Part shown: one piece after another, positions 1 through 8,063 of the stretch
How positions within the stretch are numbered: the first letter of the stretch is position 1
Layout: the number at the start of each line of letters is the position of its first letter
Assembly: GCA_029838195.1 (NCBI GenBank)
Contig: JALGVJ010000029.1
Location: 1-49,024, forward strand
DNA from: Promethearchaeota archaeon
GTDB taxonomy: Archaea > Asgardarchaeota > Lokiarchaeia > Sigyniarchaeales > SOKP01
Direction of reading: 5' to 3'
Length of the DNA stretch: 49,024 nt
Position numbers and translations under genes: made by a program
Notes under the pieces: model-generated
The model's input: the letters and a program-made list of their open reading frames with translations, nothing else
The model's database searches: none
Told to the model about the DNA's origin: nothing

Positions 1-2
1 AA

Positions 3-74
3 TACAGGGAATTTGACGTGGATGTGAATAAGCATGTTCGACAAAAAGCAAAAAAAGGCGGGGGCGCAATTTAG
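3..74 (+). CDS. 3' end of an unidentified gene (partial)
   Basis: An open frame enters from the left edge and ends at TAG (72-74). It encodes the last 23 residues of a protein, a charged stretch followed by a KKGGGAI tail. The fragment is too short to assign a family. Codons look ordinary for this genome and the frame has no stop before 72, so a real gene end is likely, but it could also be a chance opening. Confidence 0.45.
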   Translation, partial: YREFDVDVNKHVRQKAKKGGGAI

Positions 75-189
75 TCGGAGGTGAGATTAATTTGCTACCT
101 CATATTTTTTTTTCTTTTCCATTTATTATAATGGTTCATTAAACTTATCATCTTATGGTTCTGAATAAAATTTTTGATTAGATTTCATC

Positions 190-492
190 TTAATGCGCCA
201 TATTGACATCGCTCAAGGCAAGATCCACACACCCAAAACAATCATCTTGATTGCGTTTGCGAATATATTCGGCCTTGTGATACACCTTTTCAATATTATA
301 TCATATTTTTGGGCAAGCAGAACATCAATATTTTTTATCATAAGAGCAAATACAAACTGCCTGTGGCATCTCCATTCACCAGATTGTAACATGCAAGTAA
401 GCTTCACGTGCAAATTCTTCTAGCAATGTGGAGTTAATTATCGTGTCTTTAAAGGAACGTGCTCTTATTTCACGTATAAGAATAGAGAAATT
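190..492 (-). pseudogene. Probable decayed gene with three in-frame TGA codons
   Basis: Reading the minus strand gives about 100 protein-like codons ending at TAA (190-192). The frame holds three internal TGA codons (376-378, 325-327, 301-303) and no internal TAA or TAG. The first part is an amphipathic charged stretch (ILIREIRARSFKDTIINS); the last part is Cys-rich, with a CxC, a CxxC and a final CFGC. No start codon precedes it: upstream sequence is A/T low complexity, so the 5' end looks lost. I do not recognise the family; a decayed transposase or a small metal-binding protein are possible. Stop recoding, including selenocysteine, cannot be excluded, but loss of the start argues for a relic. 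Confidence 0.35.
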
Positions 493-528
493 AAAAAATA
501 AAAATATAAAAAAAATGAAAAAACTTGA

Positions 529-1260
529 TTATTCCTTAATAAATGCGTTTGCGATTTTTTCAGGTAATAAAAAGCCTAAATAATAAGAAAATGCACTTGC
601 AATTAAGATTATTCGAACTAAAATCAAGGTAAATACATCCATCATGACTCCAGCATCAAATATGGCACCAATCGTGAATAAGATGAACGCAATCAGTAAG
701 AATTTTCCTTTTAATCGAATTTTAGGATCTTCCGATTTAAGTGAGAGCCTTGTAAAAAGAGCACCTGTTACGAGAAATGTTAGAATAGCAAAAATAGAAA
801 AGATATATGGAATCATCGTATATTTGGAATTAAATGGTGAAATAATGATAATGATGCTTTCCGGATTAGTGAAAATTAAATAGATGAGAATGATTTCATA
901 GACGATGCAAACAATGAGATAAACCGACAAAAGATGTTTTCGGTATTGCGGATAACATAAAGTGGAAAAGGTGTACATCCAGCACATAATCGCAACCGGA
1001 ATAAACACGCTATCAATAATCCTCCCGAACGTATGAGGTACTTCCGTATCAAATAGGATTACTAAAGGAAAATTAATAGTAATGCGCCACCATCCACTTG
1101 TCATTAAAATCCAAGTGAGACTCGTTGTTACCAAGGCTTGATACTTGTATTTAAAATATTTCAAAAGAATAATGATGCCGATGATCAATGAAATAATGAC
1201 AAAAGTAAAGCTTAGGCTTCCATATAAGATTTCTGAAGAACTAAGTTGCTCTATAGCCAT
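529..1260 (-). CDS. Seven-helix membrane protein, function unknown
   Basis: This 243-residue protein has about seven hydrophobic segments (roughly residues 12-36, 42-58, 82-102, 107-129, 146-172, 185-206 and 209-232) with short, often basic, loops. It has no signal peptide beyond the first helix and no extramembrane domain. The topology resembles small seven-helix sensor-like membrane modules seen in archaea, but I see no catalytic or retinal-binding motif, so no function is assigned. It starts at an ATG (1258-1260) and is read away from the ubiquitin-like gene. A membrane location is well supported. Confidence 0.7.
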   Translation of the reverse strand: MAIEQLSSSEILYGSLSFTFVIISLIIGIIILLKYFKYKYQALVTTSLTWILMTSGWWRITINFPLVILFDTEVPHTFGRIIDSVFIPVAIMCWMYTFSTLCYPQYRKHLLSVYLIVCIVYEIILIYLIFTNPESIIIIISPFNSKYTMIPYIFSIFAILTFLVTGALFTRLSLKSEDPKIRLKGKFLLIAFILFTIGAIFDAGVMMDVFTLILVRIILIASAFSYYLGFLLPEKIANAFIKE

Positions 1261-1707
1261 TATTAATTCACTTTTTTGGATAAAATAGTTTTTATGGAAA
1301 AAATTTTCATATATTTAGAAGAAAAAAAGAAATATTATTTAAATTTTAGTTATTAGAAAAAATCGCGCTTTTCATTAATGTTAAATTAAGAAAAATTTCA
1401 CAAATTTTGTTTTTTTTCGATTTTTTAGATGATCAAACAAGTTATTGAATAAAGTTTTAGATAAATTTTATTGAGAGGAGATTATAAAAATACAATATAT
1501 AACAATGGCTTACTTAAACCCTTTAATGATAAAAAATTTTAAATTATTAAACTTAAAACATGTTTTGGATCTTAAGAGAAACATTATAACTTTTATTTTT
1601 GTTAACTCATACTTTAGTACAACTTGATATACGCAAATCCTTAATATTAAGGTTTTACTTGGATTATTAAAAATTTAATACATGAATAAATTAAAAAGGG
1701 AAAAAAT
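1261..1707. other. Intergenic region upstream of the ubiquitin-like gene
   Basis: 447 bases of very AT-rich DNA between two divergent genes. It should hold both promoters. An A/T-rich TATA-like stretch lies at about 1669-1678 before the start at 1708. A 40-codon open frame (1505-1627) is not convincing. Nothing else stands out. Confidence 0.5.
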
Positions 1708-1965
1708 ATGACAGAATATCGTTTTCGATTAACCGGCGTGCCTCCTGATCAAGCCATCAAAGTAATCGATTTGGATCCAGAGCAAAGCGTAGGAGATATC
1801 AAAAAGCGTGTCCAAAAGGAATATAAGCTAAACCCGATCCTTGCCACGCAGTTTATATTCAAGGGAAAAGTACTCCCTGACGATCTTAAGTTTTCAAAAG
1901 TCGGGATCCATCCTAAGAAGGACGTGATTACCGTAATGGCCACGCAAGCAGGAGGAAAAATGTAA
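1708..1965 (+). CDS. Ubiquitin-like modifier with -GGKM C-terminus
   Basis: The 85-residue protein has a beta-grasp ubiquitin-like sequence: a first hairpin (YRFRLTG...KVIDLDPEQ), the helix SVGDIKKRVQKEY, then the FKGKVLPDD segment that matches ubiquitin's 'FAGKQLEDG' region, and a last strand DVITVMATQ. The tail AGGKM places a di-glycine two residues before the C-terminus. Ubiquitin-family proteins are conjugated through an exposed GG, so the KM would have to be removed, usually by an Rpn11/JAMM-type protease; none is seen nearby. It looks closer to eukaryotic ubiquitin than to sulfur carriers such as MoaD or ThiS, which end in GG. A purine-rich AAAAAGGGA lies a few bases before the ATG. An E1-like gene lies about 6 kb away (8064-8813). 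Confidence 0.8.
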   Translation: MTEYRFRLTGVPPDQAIKVIDLDPEQSVGDIKKRVQKEYKLNPILATQFIFKGKVLPDDLKFSKVGIHPKKDVITVMATQAGGKM

Positions 1966-1991
1966 ATATTATTGCTTGAGTATAGAAACGT

Positions 1992-2017
1992 GATTTTATT
2001 TTTACTTTTATTTTTTT
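1992..2017 (+). terminator. T-rich transcription end after the ubiquitin-like gene
   Basis: Several runs of T, including a run of seven, follow the stop codon at 1965 without a hairpin. Archaeal RNA polymerase commonly stops on such T tracts. Position is inferred. Confidence 0.35.
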
Positions 2018-2190
2018 AAGTTAACTTAATGCTAATTAATACGCTTCTTTCACTTATTTTTTTTTAAAAATAAAATTATAAATTAATAATCCCGAAACTC
2101 CCTTTTATAAAAATGAGATAAATGTAAGTAAGTTCAAAATAAAGCTAAAATATTAATCAAAATTAACTCGCTTCGCTCATCCCGTTAATT

Positions 2191-2376
2191 TTAAAACCTT
2201 AAGGGTTCAGGGCGGGGTCTCTGAGGGGCTGGACCACGCTCTGGAATGGGAGGTGGAACAAAAGGAATGGGTCTTTTGATCCAATGTTCTAAAGATGTAA
2301 GCCTTTTTTCAATATTTTCTATTTTTTCTTCCAACCTTTTTATTCTTTCTATTAAATTGGGATGTTCTACTGACAT
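2191..2376 (-). CDS. Small coiled-coil protein with proline-rich tail
   Basis: The 61-residue product has two parts. Residues about 5-36 form a highly charged heptad-type coiled coil (LIERIKRLEEKIENIEKRL). From about residue 39 to the end it is proline-rich (PIPFVPPPIPERGPAPQRP). Such a layout suits a small oligomeric scaffold or a partner for a proline-binding surface, but no function is known to me. Base composition of the tail is GC-richer than its surroundings, as expected for Pro/Arg codons, which favours a real coding sequence. It is transcribed divergently from the regulator gene that starts at 2690. Confidence 0.5.
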   Translation of the reverse strand: MSVEHPNLIERIKRLEEKIENIEKRLTSLEHWIKRPIPFVPPPIPERGPAPQRPRPEPLRF

Positions 2377-2686
2377 TTTTTTATTAAATTTAATTTTTAT
2401 GGGGATAAATTCTAAAATTATTATTTTAATTAAGTTTTCACTTAGATAGAAGGAGATTTAAGAATATAAATTTAATCATTACCGTATTTTTTCTAAAAAT
2501 TCGTATTAAACTTCAATAACTAATCTCGTGGGTTTGGGTTAAATAATTTATTTTTTAATAGAGAGGTTTAATAGGATAAGAAATCAATTTATACTAAATA
2601 TTAATAATAAGTATAAATAAATTTTAAAAGTACAAGTATGAAAACCTAGTACAAATATATAAAAATGCAGGATCATATTTTTAATA
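2377..2686. other. Divergent intergenic region
   Basis: About 310 bases of AT-rich DNA separating divergent genes. It holds the TATA-like element at 2655-2665 for the plus-strand regulator and presumably a promoter for the minus-strand small protein. I see no other structure. Confidence 0.5.
2655..2665 (+). promoter_or_regulatory. TATA-like element, probable leaderless transcript
   Basis: The A/T element ATATATAAAAA lies about 30 bases before the ATG at 2690. With archaeal spacing (TATA centred about 25-30 upstream of the transcription start) the transcript would begin at or near the start codon, and no Shine-Dalgarno sequence is visible. Confidence 0.45.
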
Positions 2687-2689
2687 TTG

Positions 2690-4078
2690 ATGTCAATTTG
2701 GAATGTGTCGGATAAAGTAAAAGAAAAAATATTAGATGCTGTTCAAAAATTAGAGGATAATGAAATCAAAATATTATTTCTTCTTAAAAATTTAGGCCCT
2801 CTAAGATTTACGGATTTAATAGAACATTCTGGCTTGAGCAGATCAACGGTTTCCAAATATTTAAAAATAAATATTAATAAGAATTGCGTGGAGAAAAACC
2901 TATTTTTTGATAAATCTGCTAATACTAAAGAGCAGAGATATTTTATAACGCAGATGGGGCTTGAGAGATTAAATGATTTATCTCCAGAAAGAGCAGGATT
3001 TGTATTATTTAATGAAGTAAATACCCGCATTTCTCAACTTTCCGAATTAATTGATTTCTACGAAAAAATAGGTATTGAGGATTCTATTATTCTTGAGATT
3101 CTTCAAATCGTCTTAAAGATAGGAGATAATTTCTTCTTGATGGAACAAAATAAAGATCTTTATTTGACTCTTTTCTATATTTTTTTAAATTCAGTTTCGA
3201 CTCCTGATTATAAATTAGAAATACATGAGTTTTGTCGGCTCTATAGCGTGAAAAAGGTAAGAATTGATTTTTATATTGATAAAATCATGTCCAATCAGCT
3301 CGGATTCTACATGTTCACGAGATACAATGAAGGAGAAGGAAGGCAATCATTCCAAGACATCTTTTTTTTTCATGAAGAGGATATCATTGGTACCACGACC
3401 TTACGATTAATCAAGGATAAATTGCTCTCCGAAATGCTTCACGTGAATTTGTCGGGTTATAAACCGTTTTATGACCTAGATGAAATTGCCGAAGAAATAG
3501 CAAGTAAATTAATTAAAATGGCCCTCATATGGGAAAGAATCAAGGAACCATTTGAAATGCTTATAGAGAAAATCTTCATTAAAACAGCGGTAGATGCGGG
3601 CTTCTCAAAACCTTTCTTGATGGATATGGTGATTCAGTCAGAAAAAATTTTAAAATCAAGAGAAGGGATGGAATCTCTGATTCGTATTATAGAAGGTTCG
3701 CAGCGATATGAAGATTTGAACATCGTTTCCATTTCTGAATCTCCACCAGCTTTTAAAGAGGATCTGTTAGAAAACATAAAAGGATTTTGTTATTTTTGCG
3801 GTAAGACCATTCTAAAAAACGAATTATCTAATACTTGTTCAAAATGTGGAAATGTTTTAGAGGTAAAAAAATTATTAAGAAGTCTTGACGATGCTTTTGA
3901 AGTTAGCAAGAAATTTAAAGAAAAAAAACTCCAAGAAGATCTATTAATTGAATGTCCTAATCCCAAATGTTCTTTCATGGTAAAGGTAAATTGGGAACGA
4001 TGTCCTGAGTGTAATGCTCTCATCAAGAAAAGCCCTACTCGAAAGGGGTTTTGGTCTTCTTCTAGGAAAAAAAAGTGA
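2690..4078 (+). CDS. Winged-helix protein with two C-terminal zinc ribbons
   Basis: The N-terminal 80 residues form a winged helix-turn-helix of the kind found in archaeal regulators (IKILFLLKNLGPLRFTDLIE then SGLSRSTVSKYLK as recognition helix). About 280 alpha-rich residues without a motif I recognise follow. The C-terminus carries two CxxC...CxxC zinc ribbons: one from about residue 367 (CYFC ... CSKC) and one from about 422 (CPNPKC ... CPEC), then a basic tail. I chose the ATG at 2690 over a TTG one codon earlier because a TATA-like element lies about 30 bases upstream. The combination suggests a DNA-binding transcription factor with added zinc modules. The ligand and targets are unknown. 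Confidence 0.65.
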   Translation: MSIWNVSDKVKEKILDAVQKLEDNEIKILFLLKNLGPLRFTDLIEHSGLSRSTVSKYLKININKNCVEKNLFFDKSANTKEQRYFITQMGLERLNDLSPERAGFVLFNEVNTRISQLSELIDFYEKIGIEDSIILEILQIVLKIGDNFFLMEQNKDLYLTLFYIFLNSVSTPDYKLEIHEFCRLYSVKKVRIDFYIDKIMSNQLGFYMFTRYNEGEGRQSFQDIFFFHEEDIIGTTTLRLIKDKLLSEMLHVNLSGYKPFYDLDEIAEEIASKLIKMALIWERIKEPFEMLIEKIFIKTAVDAGFSKPFLMDMVIQSEKILKSREGMESLIRIIEGSQRYEDLNIVSISESPPAFKEDLLENIKGFCYFCGKTILKNELSNTCSKCGNVLEVKKLLRSLDDAFEVSKKFKEKKLQEDLLIECPNPKCSFMVKVNWERCPECNALIKKSPTRKGFWSSSRKKK

Positions 4079-4287
4079 AATCCTCAGCCATGTGATTTAA
4101 TACTATATCCTCCTATTAAAAAAGGCCTTCTCTCAAAAGCAAGAAAACTTTTAATCTAAGAATTTTTTTATGAATAGATTTCATGATTCATTCAGTTGAG
4201 AGAAATAAAAATTATTAGCCTTCAAGGAAAATTCTAAAATAACATCTAAGTAAAAGGGGATTCGATTGAAAATTAAAACTTAGCTAA

Positions 4288-5505
4288 TTAAACAAGGTCA
4301 TGCTTTTTAGCTATTGAAATAAACACTTCAGTGAAATATTTTACTTGAGGCCAAGTAAGTCCATAGGTGTTGAATTTCATTTCTTTCGAGATTCCCGGGA
4401 GTAGGCCGATAATGCCTTTTTCTTTAAATTCTTCTCGAAGGAAAAAACCTTTCCGGGGATGGGTTTTCGCAACTTCATGAAATCCTAAGGTCTCCACGTT
4501 TGTTAATGGATGGATTTTTGGTAACTTTCCTAATACCTTTGTTTCCTTAATATTTTTAATGTTTTCGATGACATAATTCGCTTTTTTTGCCTCTTCTTTA
4601 GCAATTTCTTCTTGAGCTCGCTTAACTACACGAGGAAAACTCGCCATTAACGTAATGAGAGGGGCTCCATAAACCGGAGGACATCCTAAAAATGAACAGA
4701 TCTTATTCGGAAAAGAACGAGATGTGAGATTTCCTTGAATGGTAGAATGACGCATGATATCATCCTGATATTTCTCATTAAATCCTAATATACCAATGGG
4801 TCCTGAGGCGGCCATCGATTTATGCCCACTACAAGAAATAAAATCAATAAAATTTTTTTTGCAATCAATGGGTAAAATTCCTCCGGAATAAGCAGCATTT
4901 AAAAGGAATGGAATGCCGTATTCTTGGCAGAGTTCTCCTATGGGTTTTGGATCATTGTAATTTCCATACTTATAATCAACGTGAGTGAGAAGTATTAATA
5001 AGGGAAGTTCTCCTTTTTCGGATTTTACTTCTTTTATAACTTTTTCATATCCTTCTAGATAAATAGAAAATTCAGGATAACCGGAATTCGGGACTTCTTT
5101 TACTTTTAAATGATTTGCTTCTATTGCAAGATAAGTGCTATAATGAGCTAAACTATCGATGATCACGATTTTTCTTTTTGGATATTTTTTAGAAAGAACG
5201 TCCATTACCAAGCGTTTTGATTCCCGAGCGGCAGCCGTGACCATTGCATTATCGATATTTAAAAATCTTGCTAAATCCTTGAGGAAATCTACTACGGGCG
5301 GATTCTCTATTTGATCAATGCGTCCTTTTAAACAATTATCGCAAACACTATATCCATCCCCAAAATCTATTAACGCCTTTAGGGCTTCTGGCGTGAGCAT
5401 TCCTCCTCTTTGGAGGGGATGAATGTTTATGAATTCTTCGTTTACTGTTCTCGTCAAATTTGCATATTTTTGGACTAATTCTTTCGAATATTTCAATAGG
5501 CCCAT
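4288..5505 (-). CDS. pscS: Sep-tRNA:Cys-tRNA synthase (SepCysS)
   Basis: The 405-residue protein is a fold-type-I PLP enzyme that converts phosphoseryl-tRNA(Cys) to cysteinyl-tRNA(Cys) in the two-step archaeal route. Family hallmarks are visible: the N-terminal INIHPLQRGGMLTPE, the Cys pair in VCDNCLKGRIDQIENPP (C55, C58), the PLP-lysine motif SCSGHKSMAASGP (predicted K229) and a further Cys in FLGCPPVYGAPL (C274). In studied SepCysS enzymes three such cysteines handle the sulfur. Its partner, O-phosphoseryl-tRNA synthetase (SepRS), is not in this window. The gene lies alone, with an unrelated divergent gene upstream. Length is a little above the usual 370-390 because of the N-terminal extension. 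Confidence 0.88.
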   Translation of the reverse strand: MGLLKYSKELVQKYANLTRTVNEEFINIHPLQRGGMLTPEALKALIDFGDGYSVCDNCLKGRIDQIENPPVVDFLKDLARFLNIDNAMVTAAARESKRLVMDVLSKKYPKRKIVIIDSLAHYSTYLAIEANHLKVKEVPNSGYPEFSIYLEGYEKVIKEVKSEKGELPLLILLTHVDYKYGNYNDPKPIGELCQEYGIPFLLNAAYSGGILPIDCKKNFIDFISCSGHKSMAASGPIGILGFNEKYQDDIMRHSTIQGNLTSRSFPNKICSFLGCPPVYGAPLITLMASFPRVVKRAQEEIAKEEAKKANYVIENIKNIKETKVLGKLPKIHPLTNVETLGFHEVAKTHPRKGFFLREEFKEKGIIGLLPGISKEMKFNTYGLTWPQVKYFTEVFISIAKKHDLV

Positions 5506-5719
5506 GATTTATTTATCATATTTACCTCTTTAATAAACATTTAAATTCTTTTAAAATTAAAAGGCTTTTCATGAAATTGACGATGGTAAAAAGGAAATTT
5601 TTAAGAAAAAGGGAAAAGCTCTTGATTCATAAAGGAGGAATTTTTTACCAAATAAATAAATTATAATAGAATAATTTTCTCTTAATATTTAAGTAAATAA
5701 CTCACCAGTTTTAATAAAA

Positions 5720-7399
5720 ATGGAAGCAGAACTTAATTTCTTATATAAAGAAGAATTTTGGTACGTGAGTTCTTTTCTAAACGGTGATCTATTAAATGGA
5801 GATTCAGAAGCAAAAGCTATCGAGAATGTAGTAAAGACCAAACTTTCTAATTTAACTAATGACGATATCTTTCGAAAAGACCTCAAGACGGATTTACTAG
5901 AAATGGTACATGATTTATCGTTGAAATGTTCTTGGGTTCCATATTTAGAGAATTTTCCCTATAAAGACGAAAACTCGGATAGAGAATTTAATATCTTGGG
6001 AATCTTTCAATTTGAAGTAGAATATTTTAAGAACAATCCTTCCAAGAAGAAAAACTTGACGCCCCTCTTAATTCAACAAGTGCCCTATATCGTCTTAAAT
6101 ACTTTAAAGGAATATAACTCTAAACCAGAAAAAAGGGGTTTATTCTTAGATGTAGAAAGTCCCATTTACGTTTTCGTGATCTCCAATAAAACTCTTCCGT
6201 ATTATGTTGAATGGAGTCAAGAAAACATTGAACGCTATAAAAAAAAAATTGGATATTGGGTAGAAATTTATTCCGGTCAATGGGAAGATTATTCAGATAA
6301 ACTTCATGAAAGAAGAATTCAAAATAATCTCTCTAATAGGTTATCTGAATTACATTTCATTCGAAGAAACTCCGGTTTCATATTCATGGCTGAGGAAAAT
6401 TATAAAAAATTCTTCGATTCTTACATGAGAACATATGTTTTGGATCCCACGCCCAAAATGAGAACGGTGTTATTTGCCCTACGCTCGATTAATGAATCAT
6501 TAGATTTATTATTCTTTAATACCCTTTCCGAAGAATATATTAATTTAAAAGACATTGAACGGAAAATGAGTAATTTAAAATATTTAAGAGGCGTTATTCA
6601 GACTAAATTAAGTTTAATCTATAACGAATTAGATTACAATCGAAGGCAGCATTATACAACCGTGCTCACCCATCTTCTTAAATTATATAATCTAAATGAT
6701 GCTATTAAACGGATAAATGAAAAATTTGAATTGATTTTTAATTCAATGCAAGATCTTTATCGAAAAAAAAGTGAACAACTACAAGCACGCACGGAACGAG
6801 GGCTAAACTTATTAAATCTGTTGTTTGGTGCCGGCATTTTAGCAGATTTGGCAGGTGTCATCATGATCGCGCTTCAATTAAAAGAAAATGATTCTCTAAC
6901 TATTTTTTTAAATGGTGGAATTGCTCTATTTATTATTGGTATTTTACTCTTAACTATAGGATATTACATCTATCTGAAGATTGGAATGCGTGAATCAAGC
7001 ATCGGAAGAACCGTTGATGCCGTCATTCAAGATGAAAGTGGAAATATCATATTAATAAAAAGAGCTTTTCCTCCTTTTAAAAATTACTATGCCCTTCCTG
7101 GTGGCTTTGTTAAGAAAGGAGAAAGCAAGAAACAAGCATTAATTAGAGAAGTAAAGGAAGAGACTGGATTAAATGTAAAGATCGTAAAAAAAATTGGTAC
7201 GTTTAAGGAAAAAGGAAGAGACCAGCGAGGTGACATTTATAGTACGGCATTTAAATGCATGATAACTTCTGATGCTGATGTGATTAAAGTAAGAGGGGAA
7301 ACTCTCGAAGTTGCACGCGTGCCCGTAGATCAATTAAAAAACATTGATTTAGCATTTGACCATAAAAAAATTCTTAAAACAGCAGGACTCATAGATTAA
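5720..7399 (+). CDS. Membrane-anchored protein with C-terminal Nudix hydrolase domain
   Basis: The 559-residue protein has three regions. Residues 1 to about 365 are soluble, alpha-rich and unfamiliar. Two hydrophobic helices follow at about 370-390 and 400-425. The C-terminal 128 residues (from about 432) are a Nudix domain with a perfect Nudix box (residues about 462-484, GX5EX7REVKEETGL). Nudix domains cleave a nucleoside diphosphate linked to another group, using metal bound by the Glu cluster. The domain begins right after the second helix, so it should lie on one side of the membrane with the large N-terminal domain on the same side. The substrate is unknown. The start ATG at 5720 lies in an AT-rich divergent promoter region shared with pscS. 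Confidence 0.75.
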   Translation: MEAELNFLYKEEFWYVSSFLNGDLLNGDSEAKAIENVVKTKLSNLTNDDIFRKDLKTDLLEMVHDLSLKCSWVPYLENFPYKDENSDREFNILGIFQFEVEYFKNNPSKKKNLTPLLIQQVPYIVLNTLKEYNSKPEKRGLFLDVESPIYVFVISNKTLPYYVEWSQENIERYKKKIGYWVEIYSGQWEDYSDKLHERRIQNNLSNRLSELHFIRRNSGFIFMAEENYKKFFDSYMRTYVLDPTPKMRTVLFALRSINESLDLLFFNTLSEEYINLKDIERKMSNLKYLRGVIQTKLSLIYNELDYNRRQHYTTVLTHLLKLYNLNDAIKRINEKFELIFNSMQDLYRKKSEQLQARTERGLNLLNLLFGAGILADLAGVIMIALQLKENDSLTIFLNGGIALFIIGILLLTIGYYIYLKIGMRESSIGRTVDAVIQDESGNIILIKRAFPPFKNYYALPGGFVKKGESKKQALIREVKEETGLNVKIVKKIGTFKEKGRDQRGDIYSTAFKCMITSDADVIKVRGETLEVARVPVDQLKNIDLAFDHKKILKTAGLID

Positions 7400-7504
7400 A
7401 AATTTCCTTTTCTTATTTTTTAATCCATTTTGGAACTCAAACATAAGGTTATTATTTTTTTTTTAATTTTCAATGGTATCTTAATTTAAAAAAGGAGAAA
7501 ATAA

Positions 7505-8041
7505 ATGGCAATAATCATTCCAAGCCCTTGGACGGGAATTGAACCAAAAATTCATGAATCTGTGTTCATTGCTCCCAATGCTGTTATAATTGGAGATGTT
7601 ACGATTGGTGAGCGTTCAAATATTTGGTTTGGAGCAGTACTTCGGGGAGACTGGGGCACTATCAAGATAGGAAAGAGAACTTCCATTCAAGAGCAAGTAA
7701 CCATTCATGTTGAAGCACAGAGCAATGTTTCTATCGGTGATGACTGTATTATTGGCCACCACGCCATGATTCATGGACCTTGCGAGATTTCTAACGGATG
7801 TTTAATTGGAATCGGTTCAAATGTACTCCATAACTCCAAAATTGGAGAAGGAAGCTTGGTCGGCGCAGGAGCCGTCGTGGTGAATAAAGAAATACCAAAA
7901 AGATCAATGGTAGTGGGAGTTCCGGCTGAAATCAAGAAACAATTGCCTGATAAGGGACCGCTTGTAGGCGTGAAAACATCCGAAGGATATGCTAAAAATG
8001 GAGAATTATTCAAGGAATATTTTTCTAAAAATCCTATCTGA
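7505..8041 (+). CDS. Gamma-class carbonic-anhydrase-like hexapeptide-repeat protein
   Basis: This 178-residue protein is a left-handed beta-helix built of hexapeptide repeats (for example VIIGDV, TIGERS, VSIGDD, SLVGAG) and ends with a short helix. Three histidines sit where gamma-carbonic anhydrases bind their metal: one in TIHVEAQ and two in IGHHAMIHG. The family (Cam, YrdA, CaiE) interconverts CO2 and bicarbonate or has lost that activity, so the reaction is not certain. A clear Shine-Dalgarno AAAGGAGA precedes the ATG. It converges with the E1-like gene; only about 22 bases with a T run separate them. Confidence 0.8.
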   Translation: MAIIIPSPWTGIEPKIHESVFIAPNAVIIGDVTIGERSNIWFGAVLRGDWGTIKIGKRTSIQEQVTIHVEAQSNVSIGDDCIIGHHAMIHGPCEISNGCLIGIGSNVLHNSKIGEGSLVGAGAVVVNKEIPKRSMVVGVPAEIKKQLPDKGPLVGVKTSEGYAKNGELFKEYFSKNPI

Positions 8042-8063
8042 TTTCTTTTTTTTTAATAAAGTT
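8042..8063. terminator. Shared T/A-rich end between convergent genes
   Basis: A short spacer with a run of about nine T on the plus strand separates the convergent stop codons of the carbonic-anhydrase-like and E1-like genes. Both transcripts probably end here or overlap. Confidence 0.35.

Noticed and set aside
193..423. 76-codon plus-strand frame with hydrophobic stretch
   Set aside because: It lies antisense to a more protein-like frame, its composition reflects the complement of that frame, and it has no ribosome-binding site.
1505..1627. 40-codon frame upstream of the ubiquitin-like gene
   Set aside because: Low-complexity composition in AT-rich spacer, no convincing homology or ribosome-binding site.
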